Of a stretch of 64,000 nt of DNA, positions 19,801 to 27,520 are shown in pieces. The notes below the pieces were generated by a model that searched no databases, was not told the origin of the DNA, and was given only the letters and a program-made list of their open reading frames with translations. This DNA is from Vulcanimicrobiota bacterium (GTDB lineage Bacteria; Vulcanimicrobiota; Xenobia; Xenobiales; JADMJV01), in contig JAFKGI010000023.1 in the NCBI GenBank assembly GCA_017307785.1, forward strand, positions 54,818 to 118,817, written 5' to 3'. Every line of letters begins with the position of its first letter. The stretch's first letter is position 1. The position numbers and the translations under genes are program-made.

Positions 19801-20047
19801 CCTCGGTTTTGCCTACTTGCAGGCTGCCCATTTGGACGGTGGAGCGGAGCAGCGCCAGGTCGACTTCCTCGCCGGTCCAGACGCGGTGGGCATTGAGCTT
19901 GCGGTGGCTGAGCACCTGGAATTCGTGATTGCCCTGATCGTCATACAGGATCAGCACGCGGTCGGCGGACAGGTCCACTGCCAGCAGCGAAACCAGTCTT
20001 TGGGAGAGATCTTCGACCGATATACCTTCGGGTAAATCCCACTGCAC
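16880..20047 (-). CDS. GAF - pseudokinase - GspE/PilB assembly ATPase fusion
   Basis: 1055 residues, almost twice the usual ~560 of GspE/PilB. Residues ~5-130 form a GAF-like domain, 131-180 a Pro-rich linker, ~185-455 a Hanks-type kinase fold, ~456-525 a second Pro-rich linker and ~540-1055 a complete GspE: Walker A GPTGSGKST at 809, LTVEDPIE, Walker B with ILVGEIRD, STIHTND, and the zinc tetracysteine CVEC/CKRC. In the kinase fold the VAIK Lys is Arg220, HRD is kept (315-317), but the loop Lys is Arg319, the Asn is Ser322, DFG is E335-F-G and the glycine loop is lost. APE is intact. It is probably a pseudokinase sensing or scaffolding module that controls the ATPase. It is followed by the platform gene. 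Confidence 0.9.
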   Translation of the reverse strand: MQWDLPEGISVEDLSQRLVSLLAVDLSADRVLILYDDQGNHEFQVLSHRKLNAHRVWTGEEVDLALLRSTVQMGSLQVGKTEGRNALCCPVVVEGRTALIAYADRLEAEEDFANEELERVLDFAELAAKRLPKVTPAPPPEPIVAQPEPPKAAPPPEPPPPPPANPVTAEASAYRPSGRSLVGQGVVAGRFAVLQPLMTCRFSTLLYGLDRATQMPVVLRRLETEGQPDREARLQMLREGRFLSRLQHRNLPRVQEIVEDRGGVYLILEEFEGVTLEELAAQQTQGLSGEMLRRYLDQFLDVMDYLHSQDPPLIHRDLRPDSLLVTPHGVIKLAEFGLARMMESGGDAQQTAFRSQGNPYYAAPEQLLGDRSQPSHDLYSVGAILYRLATGQVPAKSVERMMASAQQVSLAQLRPDLEADLVAWIEGLQHPDIDQRFSSVEAVRQSLIPPPPPQIPVTPVEPEPELEAKPALQITPSGQLGPAQPKPVAPPPPPPAKKGGGLADKFKIWNYLLGKKKAPEVEFLETQDEIVEFHSDLMSGEDVDLSQIMLTMEVGKIIPEAVAKSIQGIAYQLDEDGTLMVACKDPTEVHIYDHVNMATHGAYKPKLMRSPATQVDLAMEFYYRRNQFADSRPWNEWLERKSFETEELQVANPMADVAYGVDEITSPIIAAVDKLIKEAISVGASDIHMESYEAGLDLRYRIDGELNHIDRYSAAEASAMTKRLKVMANMDIAQERVTQGGRISLKIGGQEFDLRVSVVPVPAGESIVMRILKKGAFNLTLKDLGFQTGTKEKFGTILSQPYGMILVCGPTGSGKSTTLYASLKQIQRPDRKLLTVEDPIEYQMPGICQVQVNIAPREEEKKVTFARVLREFLRQDPDVILVGEIRDTETAAIAVQAALTGHLLLSTIHTNDSVGIVARLMDMSVEPFLIGSTLLGGLAQRLARKICVECREEVEVSDELKEAYEKEHMEIVPRMYKGRGCKRCHGSGYRGRVGLYELMEVTPEVRNLINRRALEEEIRRAVQTRDFRTLYKDGLEKISQGFLSLEEVQRVCKTI

Positions 20048-20150
20048 AGCCTTAGCTCCTCTGTCCGAAGTGAGGCCGCTCTTCTCACCTGCGCAGTCGC
20101 TTTCCCCCCTGCGAATAGGATCTCGTGGAGCCAGGCGAGAAGCCGATTTG

Positions 20151-21026
20151 ATGTCCTCTCAACTTATCGACGGCAAAGCAATCGCTGCTTCTATCAAGGA
20201 GGAATTGAAGGCCCAGGTGGCCTCCCTCCCCTCACCGCCCGGTCTGGCCACCGTGCTGGTGGGCGACGACCCGGCCAGTCACACCTATATTCGCAGCAAG
20301 CACCGGCTGTGCGCCGACCTGGGAATGCAGTCCCTGCACCACCAGTTGCCGGCCGACGCCACCCAGGAGGAAGTCGAGGCGGTGGTTCGCCAGCTGGCCG
20401 AGGACCCCGGAGCTCACGGAATCTTGATTCAACTGCCTCTGCCCGCTCATCTCGACGAAGAGCGGGTGCTGGCTCTGGTGCCGCTGGAAAAGGATGTAGA
20501 CGGATTTCATCCGGTCAATGTCGGCCGACTGGCCATGAAGGGCCGACGCCCCGAGTTCGTACCCTGCACTCCGGCCGGCTGCATGCGCCTGTTGGAGCGC
20601 AGCGGTGTGCCTCTGAAAGGGGCTCGCGCCGTGGTGGTCGGGCGCAGCAACATTGTGGGTCTACCTATGGCGCTGCTCCTGAATCACGCCGATGCCACCG
20701 TCACCATCGTCCACTCACGCACGGTTGGCCTGGACGAGATTTTAGGCCAGGCCGACATCGTGGTGGCCGCCATCGGCAAGGCCAACTTTATTCGCGGAGA
20801 GCAGCTCAAGCCGGGCTGTTGCGTCATCGACGTAGGCATCAATCGCACCGACTCGGGATTGGTGGGGGACGTCGATTTCGAGACCGTCCGGCAGGTGGCT
20901 GCCCATGTGACTCCGGTTCCCGGGGGAGTGGGCCCGATGACTCTCATCATGCTGATGGAGAACACTTTGAAGGCCGCTCAAAAAAGTTTTCAAGTTCGGG
21001 AACTCCAGGCCGGAGGGGCTGGTTGA
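20151..21026 (+). CDS. folD: Methylenetetrahydrofolate dehydrogenase / methenyltetrahydrofolate cyclohydrolase
   Basis: 291 residues from the ATG at 20151; an in-frame start 27 codons earlier would only add a non-homologous Arg-rich extension. It has the substrate block SHTYIRSKHRLC with the catalytic Lys, ILIQLPLPAHLD, DVDGFHP, the NADP-binding VVGRSNIVGLP and the terminal VTPVPGGVGPMT, all as in FolD. The enzyme interconverts 5,10-methylene-THF and 10-formyl-THF for purine and one-carbon metabolism in the cytoplasm. It is divergent from the GspE fusion gene and is followed by a strong intrinsic terminator. Confidence 0.95.
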   Translation: MSSQLIDGKAIAASIKEELKAQVASLPSPPGLATVLVGDDPASHTYIRSKHRLCADLGMQSLHHQLPADATQEEVEAVVRQLAEDPGAHGILIQLPLPAHLDEERVLALVPLEKDVDGFHPVNVGRLAMKGRRPEFVPCTPAGCMRLLERSGVPLKGARAVVVGRSNIVGLPMALLLNHADATVTIVHSRTVGLDEILGQADIVVAAIGKANFIRGEQLKPGCCVIDVGINRTDSGLVGDVDFETVRQVAAHVTPVPGGVGPMTLIMLMENTLKAAQKSFQVRELQAGGAG

Positions 21027-21067
21027 CCCCTAGGACCGCAAGGTCGACACCAAACCCTACCCCTTAG

Positions 21068-21107
21068 CCGTCGAGGTACACCTCCCACCTCGGCGGTTTT
21101 TTTCTTT
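21068..21107 (+). terminator. Intrinsic terminator of folD
   Basis: A 10-bp stem, CCGTCGAGGT with ACCTCGGCGG (one G-U pair), followed by TTTTTTTCTTTT. The T tract runs up to the end of the convergent membrane protein gene. Confidence 0.85.
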
Positions 21108-23381
21108 TCAGCGGGCGTTGGCCATTTTGATCAGGTTCTGGGCGCGCTCCAGGGTCTCGCGGAAGGCCGGGTCATCCTCACCCTTGCCCTCTTTCTTGAG
21201 GCGAGCCAGGCGTAGCTTGTACATCTCCAGTAGTAAGCCGGCGTTGAAGAACTGTCCATATTCCAGGCATTTTTCCTGAGCCTGGATGGCGGCGTCGAGT
21301 TTTTTGAGCTGCAGGTTGACGATCGTGTCTTTGTAGGCCTGCAGGTTGGCCACCGTGCGCTTTTCCTCCGGAGTGGAGTTGAACTTGGTCTGCATGACCT
21401 CGAGCACGGCCCAGGCGGTTTCGTAGAGGTTGGCCTCCATGGCGAACTGATAGATTTGGAAGGCCTTCTGGGCGTTGCGCAGCGTTTCAAAGCGCTTGGG
21501 CATGAATTCCGCGGCGTCCTTGGGATAGGTGAAGCCCTGTTTGACGAAGACCACGTAGGCGGTGCCGATCCAGCCGGGCACCCACTGTTTCTTAGGGTCT
21601 TTCAGGTAGCTGCGCCAGAGGCTGGTGTTCTTCAGCGAAACCAACGCCACGTCGGGCTTCTCGGAGAAGCGGTCCAGGAACTCCAGGCCGATCTGACCGT
21701 GCTCATAGGCGATGTAGTCGGCCCAGAACTTGCGGTAGGGGAAGGAGCGGGGATCGATCAGCACCTTCGTTTCCGGGAAGAGCTTCCAAATCAGGTAGCC
21801 GCCGGAGTCGTAGTCGTTGATGATGTTCTTGATGCCGGGGTGGTACTTCTTGAGGAACTCCACCTCGTCGACCGGATTCCAGTAGGTGATGCCAAACCCG
21901 AACCAGCTGGCGGCATAGGGTTTGTTGATCGCCTCCTCGGAGCTTTTGAAGCAGAGAAAGAGTTGTGCGCACAGGGCCAGTACCGTCAGCCAGGGTCGCG
22001 GTTCCAGCACTCCGCTACCCTGCTCCAGTCCGGAACGCGAGGGCAGGCTCAGCCGCCAGGCCGTGTATAAACCGGTCACCAGCATTTGCACTCCGATGCC
22101 GCCCAGGATTAGCCACTTGATGGGGCTGGCCGGTTCTAGCGGATCGGGCTTGAAGTAGACGGCGTAAGTGTCCAGGTAACCGAAGAAGAGCGTCAAGAAG
22201 GCAATGCTGCCGGCCACGAAGGCGAAGTCCAGGTAGGAGTTGAGTTCGGCCCAGGCGGGACCTTCGGTGGGATTCTTCTTGACCAGGTAGATCAAGTAAA
22301 GGCTGGCGTAGAAGAAGTAGGCGGGCCCGTAGAACGTGCAGCGCAGGTAGACCCAAAAAAACGGAACGAATCCCAGGCTGAGGAAGAGGAATACGAAGTC
22401 GACCTTGCCCCGCTGGGGTCCGCGGAAGAGCAACCAGACAAAAAGAGCCGTTCCGATGGCCATGCCCATGGCCAAATATTGCTGAAAGTGAAAGGCCAGA
22501 GCCCGCCAGATGGGCAGGTGGGCGGCCAGACTCTGGTAAGCTGCTTTGTCGCCTTCGCTCTGGAGGCCGGCGATCAATCCCCAACCTTCGCCCACCAGTT
22601 GGAAGACGAAATGATAGTGGTAGGGGGTGCAAAAAGCCGAGAGTCCGCAGCCCAACAATCCCAACAGCAGCGGCAGACGGGCCGCCGGCTTGAGGGCCAG
22701 GCCCGGGGAGATCAGGAGGTTGGCCAGTTCGCCGGCTCCGTAGAGTCCTAAGGCCACCATGCCAAAGAAGAAGACGCCGTGGGTGTTGGCCCAGACGGCC
22801 ATGAGCAGGACCAGTGCCACCAGGTACTTGCGGAACTTCTCGTCCCGATCGACGGCCAGGCGAAAGCGGAAGATCAGGTAGGCCTGGGCCGACATGAAGC
22901 CCAGCGAGAAAAGCTCCGGCTTCAGAATCGTGCCCACGTAGGAGACGCTGACGAACCAGGTGGCCATCAGCCAGAACTCCGCCCGGCGATGCCAGCCGAT
23001 CTGGCGAGCGAAGAGAAACAACAGGCCGACGGTCAGGCCGATGACCGCGTAGCGGAAGGCGAAGAGCAAAGGCAGTCCGCCCAGTTGATGCATCAGGTAA
23101 AGGCCGATTTCGGCGACCCAACTGCAGTAGATGTAGGGATTGTCGGCCGGAGTCCAGGAGTAGATGGTGTGATCCGGCACCAGCGTATGGTTGGCCAGCA
23201 TGTATTTTCCATAGGCCATCTGCCAGAAGAGGTCGCCGTCGCCCACGGGTTCCGCGTAGCGGATGGCGATCAGGACGATCAGCAGGAAGACCTGGAGCAG
23301 GGTCAACCAGAGGGGGGTATTCTGTTTGGCTGGCGGGACAGGCGTCTCGATCGCCGGGCCGATTTCTTGTTGGTCGGACAC
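21108..23381 (-). CDS. Large polytopic membrane protein, GT-C glycosyltransferase-like
   Basis: 757 residues from the GTG at 23381 with GAGGT upstream; the longer open frame continues only into antisense of the next gene. There is one short cytoplasmic stretch, then about 12 membrane helices up to residue ~480, then a soluble C-terminal half ending in helical repeats. The first external loop has GDGDLFWQMAYGKYML, like the acidic loop of GT-C enzymes and related bacterial proteins of the type GGDLWWHL. It may transfer lipid-linked sugars at the periplasmic face. This is fold-level resemblance only. The convergent folD terminator lies at its 3' end; the divergent partner is a secreted glycosidase. 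Confidence 0.65.
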   Translation of the reverse strand: MSDQQEIGPAIETPVPPAKQNTPLWLTLLQVFLLIVLIAIRYAEPVGDGDLFWQMAYGKYMLANHTLVPDHTIYSWTPADNPYIYCSWVAEIGLYLMHQLGGLPLLFAFRYAVIGLTVGLLFLFARQIGWHRRAEFWLMATWFVSVSYVGTILKPELFSLGFMSAQAYLIFRFRLAVDRDEKFRKYLVALVLLMAVWANTHGVFFFGMVALGLYGAGELANLLISPGLALKPAARLPLLLGLLGCGLSAFCTPYHYHFVFQLVGEGWGLIAGLQSEGDKAAYQSLAAHLPIWRALAFHFQQYLAMGMAIGTALFVWLLFRGPQRGKVDFVFLFLSLGFVPFFWVYLRCTFYGPAYFFYASLYLIYLVKKNPTEGPAWAELNSYLDFAFVAGSIAFLTLFFGYLDTYAVYFKPDPLEPASPIKWLILGGIGVQMLVTGLYTAWRLSLPSRSGLEQGSGVLEPRPWLTVLALCAQLFLCFKSSEEAINKPYAASWFGFGITYWNPVDEVEFLKKYHPGIKNIINDYDSGGYLIWKLFPETKVLIDPRSFPYRKFWADYIAYEHGQIGLEFLDRFSEKPDVALVSLKNTSLWRSYLKDPKKQWVPGWIGTAYVVFVKQGFTYPKDAAEFMPKRFETLRNAQKAFQIYQFAMEANLYETAWAVLEVMQTKFNSTPEEKRTVANLQAYKDTIVNLQLKKLDAAIQAQEKCLEYGQFFNAGLLLEMYKLRLARLKKEGKGEDDPAFRETLERAQNLIKMANAR

Positions 23382-23468
23382 ATCTACCTCGTTGGCAGGC
23401 AGTATACCCGGACTCCGGGGGAAATTCCCCTTTCCCCAAAAAACAAGGGATTTGCCTTCAGGTCTAGC

Positions 23469-25730
23469 ATGTTGGCCGGTATGTACGCCCGATCCGTCCG
23501 CACTCTTTGCGGTCTCCTCTTGCTGGCCGGCCTGGCCCAGGGAGCTCCGCCCAAGCCCTCCGTGGCTCCGGGCTTCCCTTATACGAATTCCTCCAAGCTG
23601 ATCGATTTCACCAGCTGGATCAAAGAGCAGTGTCACTACAAGAAGGGCTTCGTGACCGCCACCGGCGGCGGTTTTCGCTGGAGCGATGGAACTCGGGCTC
23701 GTTTTTGGGGCGTCAATATCGCCAATCGCAACCTCTGGATCGACCGGGCCGAGATCGACACGGTGGTGGATACTCTGGCCGCTTCCGGGGTCAACTTGGT
23801 GCGCTTTGAGGCTCTGGATTCCAAGGGAGCGCTGCTGGAGATCGCCGGCGTGCCCGGAACTCGCAAAATCAACACCACCCGCCTGGATACCCTCCACTAC
23901 TGGATCCACAAGCTCCATCAGAAGGGCATCTACTATTATCTCGATCTGATCGACTTCCGTGAGTTCGCGGCCGAGGACGGCGTCGAGAACGCCAAAAACC
24001 TGCCCCGGGCGGCACGACCCTATGCGATGTTCGATCCCAAGCTGATCGAGTTGCAGCAAGAGTATGCCCGCCAGTTGCTGACCACCGTCAACCCTTATAC
24101 GCAGACCGCCCCGGTGCAGGACCCGGCCCTGGTGTTGCTGGAGATTTGCAACGAGAGCGGCTTTTTTCTCTACCCTAAGAACACCGACAACCTGATCGAG
24201 CCCTACCGAACTCGCTTTCAGCAGCGTTGGAACGCCTGGCTGGTGGCTCGCTATCGCACCCGAGCCGAGTTGGCCAAGGCCTGGGGAAGCGCCCTGGGCA
24301 ACGACGAATCTCAGGAAACCGGCAACGTGAGGCTGCCGCTGCTGGGCAAACCCGACCCGGCCGCGCGCCAGCGCGATGGAATCGAGTTTTTCTGCGAAGT
24401 CGAGCGCGACTATTTCGCCAAGATGCGCGATAATCTGAGGTCGCTTGGGTTGAAAGTGCCGATTACGGCGGTGGTGAGCAGCGATGTGCCGGCCGAGCTC
24501 CAGGCGGTGGCCACCGAGCTGGATTACGTGTCGGAGAACCACTATGCGGATCATCCCGCTTTTGGTGGCCAGGAATGGCAGGGCAAGTTTTTCTACAACA
24601 ACAAGAACGCGCTGCGCGATGATTCGCGATTCGCTCTGCCACCCTTTACCGCCCAGTTGCGCTGGGAGTCCAAGCCGGTGGTGATTCGCGAATGGGCCAG
24701 CGTCTGGCCCAATCAGTTCCGTGCCGGCAGTATCCCCGAGGCGGCCGCCTATGGTCGACTGCAGGACTTTGACGCCATGATTTTGTTCGGCTACAAGACG
24801 GGCTCGGTCCGCGATCGTCTGGTGGAGTTTGGCTATCAGGTCGACCCGCCGGTCTGGGATTTGTTTGCGCTGGGATCTCTGCTCTTCTTGCGGGGCGACG
24901 TGGCCACTCCCAGCCAGATCGCCTTGCTGGAGTACGCGGACGACCGGCTGTTTCGGGGCCTGGCGGGAGATACCGACCTGGTTCGGCTGGCCTTCAGTTT
25001 GCGTCTGGCTTCCAGTCGTGCTCAGGGAAAGGCGCCGGTGGGAGACCTCACGGTGTTCCCCGTGGGTCAGCCCGGGGCCAAGGCGGGCGACTGGCTCAAG
25101 CAGTTGGCGACCGAGGGAGGGCAGAAAGCTCTCGATGGTTCAGGCACGACCTACACCAGTATCAATGGCCAGATTCAGCGCGACAGTGCGCGCGGGCGCG
25201 TTCTGGTGCAGACCCCCAAGACGCTCTGCGTGGCGGGCGAGCTGAGCACCACGCCCATCCAGCTTCGAGGACTGACGGTGGCCACCCAGACTCCGATCGG
25301 AGCCGTGATGGCGCAAAGTCTCGACGGCAAGGATCTGGCCAAGAGTCAGCGCTGGATCGTCAAGATGGTGAGCGTGGCCGAAAACACCGGTCAGAAATTG
25401 ATTCCGGCGGGAGCCAATGCCCCGGCTGCTCTGGTGTTGGACCAGCCCGGCAGCGGCCCGGTGTTGACCAAGGGAAGTCTGTCCGCGGGCGGTGCCACCT
25501 TGACCCTTTGGAACCAGGAGCCCCTGGTGGTGGACCAGGCGAACGGCACCTGGGAGGTCGTTTTTAGCGGCAACAAGCTGCACTTTTGGAGTGACGTCCC
25601 CGGCTCGACTCTTCACTATCAGGGCCGAACGGTCAGCAGTCAGGCCGAGTTGCCGGTATCGATGCCGTTTCTCCAGACCTTTGTGGCGCCGGCGGGTGAA
25701 CCCAACCCCTTCGCTCCGACTTTCCCCTAA
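23469..25730 (+). CDS. Secreted glycoside hydrolase, clan GH-A TIM barrel
   Basis: 753 residues with an N-terminal signal peptide (ends about ...LAGLAQGA). The barrel starts with FWGVNIANRNLW. The two clan-A glutamates are visible: acid/base E229 in LEICNESG and nucleophile E408 in VIREWASVW. After the barrel (~residue 500) comes a beta-sandwich region of about 250 residues. It should hydrolyse a beta-linked polysaccharide outside the cytoplasm; family (GH5-like or another clan-A family) and substrate are not clear. It is divergent from the GT-C-like gene, which suggests a paired role in exopolysaccharide or glycan turnover. Its stop overlaps the phhB stop by four bases. Confidence 0.8.
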   Translation: MLAGMYARSVRTLCGLLLLAGLAQGAPPKPSVAPGFPYTNSSKLIDFTSWIKEQCHYKKGFVTATGGGFRWSDGTRARFWGVNIANRNLWIDRAEIDTVVDTLAASGVNLVRFEALDSKGALLEIAGVPGTRKINTTRLDTLHYWIHKLHQKGIYYYLDLIDFREFAAEDGVENAKNLPRAARPYAMFDPKLIELQQEYARQLLTTVNPYTQTAPVQDPALVLLEICNESGFFLYPKNTDNLIEPYRTRFQQRWNAWLVARYRTRAELAKAWGSALGNDESQETGNVRLPLLGKPDPAARQRDGIEFFCEVERDYFAKMRDNLRSLGLKVPITAVVSSDVPAELQAVATELDYVSENHYADHPAFGGQEWQGKFFYNNKNALRDDSRFALPPFTAQLRWESKPVVIREWASVWPNQFRAGSIPEAAAYGRLQDFDAMILFGYKTGSVRDRLVEFGYQVDPPVWDLFALGSLLFLRGDVATPSQIALLEYADDRLFRGLAGDTDLVRLAFSLRLASSRAQGKAPVGDLTVFPVGQPGAKAGDWLKQLATEGGQKALDGSGTTYTSINGQIQRDSARGRVLVQTPKTLCVAGELSTTPIQLRGLTVATQTPIGAVMAQSLDGKDLAKSQRWIVKMVSVAENTGQKLIPAGANAPAALVLDQPGSGPVLTKGSLSAGGATLTLWNQEPLVVDQANGTWEVVFSGNKLHFWSDVPGSTLHYQGRTVSSQAELPVSMPFLQTFVAPAGEPNPFAPTFP

Positions 25731-26062
25731 GCGTAGAGTAGTTCGCTTTTAGCGGCGCAGATGTAGTCGTTGCGGTGCAGGCCGCCGAGGACGTGGGTCC
25801 ACCAGCGGACCGTCACTTTTCCCCACTCGGTGAGGATGGACGGGTGATGGTTCTGTTCGTCGGCCATCTGGCCCACTCGTAGGGTGAAGTCCAGGGCCTG
25901 GGAAAAATTCCCAAAGGTGAAGACTCTCACCAACTGATCGACCCCGTGCTCCTGCTCGACGGTCCAGTGAGGCAATTCCTGGCCCCAAAGAGAACGCTCC
26001 TCGGGCGTTGCCCGAGGAGCGTCTTTGCGACAGGCCTCACATCGACCCTGTTGCAGAGTCAC
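25727..26062 (-). CDS. phhB: Pterin-4a-carbinolamine dehydratase
   Basis: 111 residues starting at GTG 26062, five bases after the greA stop. It has the family core FGNFSQALDFTLRVGQMADE, HHPSILTEW and VRWWTHVLGGLHRNDY, with the histidine pair of the dehydratase. An N-terminal CEACR motif occurs in many bacterial members. The enzyme recycles tetrahydrobiopterin-type cofactors after aromatic hydroxylation, or has a related pterin or Moco-linked role. No hydroxylase gene is in the window. A perfect 13-bp hairpin lies within codons 13-23, which is unusual inside a coding sequence. Confidence 0.88.
   Translation of the reverse strand: MTLQQGRCEACRKDAPRATPEERSLWGQELPHWTVEQEHGVDQLVRVFTFGNFSQALDFTLRVGQMADEQNHHPSILTEWGKVTVRWWTHVLGGLHRNDYICAAKSELLYA
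25994..26022 (-). promoter_or_regulatory. Perfect 13-bp hairpin inside the start of phhB, just after greA
   Basis: Arms ACGCTCCTCGGGC and GCCCGAGGAGCGT with a 3-base loop, followed on the minus strand by TCTCTTTG. It begins about 46 bases after the greA stop and could work as a partial terminator or attenuator within the greA-phhB message. Confidence 0.5.
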
Positions 26063-26067
26063 TCTGC

Positions 26068-26550
26068 TTAGAAGCCGGTTTTGATCTTGACGATTTTGTA
26101 GTTGGCGATGCCGGAGGGAGTCTTGACTTCCACCACTTCGCCTTTTTTCTGGTTGAGGATAGCGCGGCCGACGGGCGATTCGTTGGAAATACGGCCCTTT
26201 TCGATGTCGGCTTCGTTGGTGCCGACGATGGTGACGGTGTGTTTGCGCTTGGTGTTGACTTCCTGGAGCTCGATGGTGCTGCCCAGGTTGACTTCATCGG
26301 TCGACAATTCGTTGCGGTCGATGATCTTGGCGCGCGAGAGCAGGCGCTCGAGCTGGATGATCTCACCTTCGACGAAAGCCTGGTCCGACTTGGCCGACTC
26401 GTATTCGGCGTTATCCGAAATATCACCAAATTCTTTGGCTTGGCGGATTCGCTCGGCGACTTCGGAGCGCACCACGGTGCGCAGTCTCTCGAGCTTGTCC
26501 TGGTACATCTTGTGACCTTCTTCGGTCATAGGAATGACGTCTTCAGACAT
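26068..26550 (-). CDS. greA: Transcription elongation factor GreA
   Basis: 160 residues, the usual length. The N-terminal coiled-coil holds the acidic tip GDISDNAEYESAK, whose Asp and Glu coordinate the RNA polymerase active-site Mg2+. The C-terminal FKBP-like domain has GRAILNQKKGEVVEVKTPSG. GreA rescues backtracked RNA polymerase by stimulating transcript cleavage. It is the first gene of a two-gene unit with phhB, five bases apart; the lytic transglycosylase gene upstream is on the same strand, 52 bases away. Confidence 0.97.
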   Translation of the reverse strand: MSEDVIPMTEEGHKMYQDKLERLRTVVRSEVAERIRQAKEFGDISDNAEYESAKSDQAFVEGEIIQLERLLSRAKIIDRNELSTDEVNLGSTIELQEVNTKRKHTVTIVGTNEADIEKGRISNESPVGRAILNQKKGEVVEVKTPSGIANYKIVKIKTGF

Positions 26551-26602
26551 CAGGCAACCTCACTTCTATACTCGTTTTTCAAGGGGAGAACTTACCCCAG
26601 GT

Positions 26603-27334
26603 TTAGCGGGTGTAACCCTGCAATTCGGAGCCGCTGTTCAGCGGGACTCCCGTTTGTGCCTTGCGGTGATAGTCCTCTAGCACGCCACGCACGTAATTAT
26701 TGGTTTCGCCGTAGGGCGGGATGCCGCCCCAGCGCCGCACTGCGGCCGGTCCCGCGTTGTAGGCGGCCAGGGCCAGGCTCAGGTCGCCCCCGAAATCTTG
26801 CACCTGCCAGGCCATGTACTGGGCGCCCCCGGCCACGTTCTGTTTGGCATCGAAAGGATCGGTGACGCCCACCAGTTGGGCGGTCTCCGGCATCAGCTGC
26901 ATCAGTCCTTGAGCTCCCACGGGCGAGACGGCGTCCGAGCGAAATCCCGATTCCTGGCGAATCATCGACTCGATCAGCAGCGGATCCAGGCCGCGGGTTC
27001 GCGATTCTTCCTCCACGATCGGCCAGAGCCAGGCGGGAGCTTCGTTCTGGTCCGACGGAGTGACGTTCTCCAGGGGCGGCGCGGGATTCTGGTGGATAAG
27101 AATGGTGTCGAGCGGAATGCCTTCCAGTGGCGCCTGGGTGGCCGCCGGAGCCGGACCGGGCAGCGGCCCCATCAGTCCGTATTTCGAGTTGGCGATCCGA
27201 TCCACCACGGCCGAAATGCCTTCCGGGGCCTCTTTGGGCGCGCGGGAGCGATCCGGCTGGCGGTAATGCTGCATGGCGACCAGGCTGAGCTGGGTACAGG
27301 CCAGCATGGTCAAAAGCGATCGGCTCCACATCAT
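26603..27334 (-). CDS. Lytic transglycosylase (SLT domain), exported
   Basis: 243 residues from the ATG at 27334, the start that puts a signal-like sequence (SRSLLTMLACTQLSLVAM) at the N-terminus; LLTMLAC may be a weak lipobox. The SLT domain (~residues 95-235) has the catalytic E128 in IRQESGF, then GAQGLMQLMPETA and ALAAYNAGPAAV, all canonical. The enzyme cleaves muramic acid-GlcNAc bonds in peptidoglycan to give 1,6-anhydro products, often for insertion of envelope machines. A Pro-rich stretch (~35-90) separates anchor and catalytic domain. Confidence 0.9.
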   Translation of the reverse strand: MMWSRSLLTMLACTQLSLVAMQHYRQPDRSRAPKEAPEGISAVVDRIANSKYGLMGPLPGPAPAATQAPLEGIPLDTILIHQNPAPPLENVTPSDQNEAPAWLWPIVEEESRTRGLDPLLIESMIRQESGFRSDAVSPVGAQGLMQLMPETAQLVGVTDPFDAKQNVAGGAQYMAWQVQDFGGDLSLALAAYNAGPAAVRRWGGIPPYGETNNYVRGVLEDYHRKAQTGVPLNSGSELQGYTR

Positions 27335-27520
27335 GGTGAGCGGCCACTTCCAAGCAGGAGCCAAGGTTCCTGGCGGCGACGATAAAAAGAGCGCCGAGGC
27401 GAGCAAAAGCCGGAGGTCCTTTCCCAGAAGGACTCCCGGCCGTCCCGGCCAACTGGCTCACAGGTCCCGCTGGAGAATCAGTTCCGAGCTCGCCCCTAAT
27501 AATTTGTCAGGGAGCCTTCA

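Noticed and set aside
23382..24554. In-frame extension of the GT-C-like gene to 24554
   Set aside because: It lies antisense to the glycosidase signal peptide and barrel; the GTG at 23381 has GAGGT upstream and gives the proper membrane protein N-terminus.
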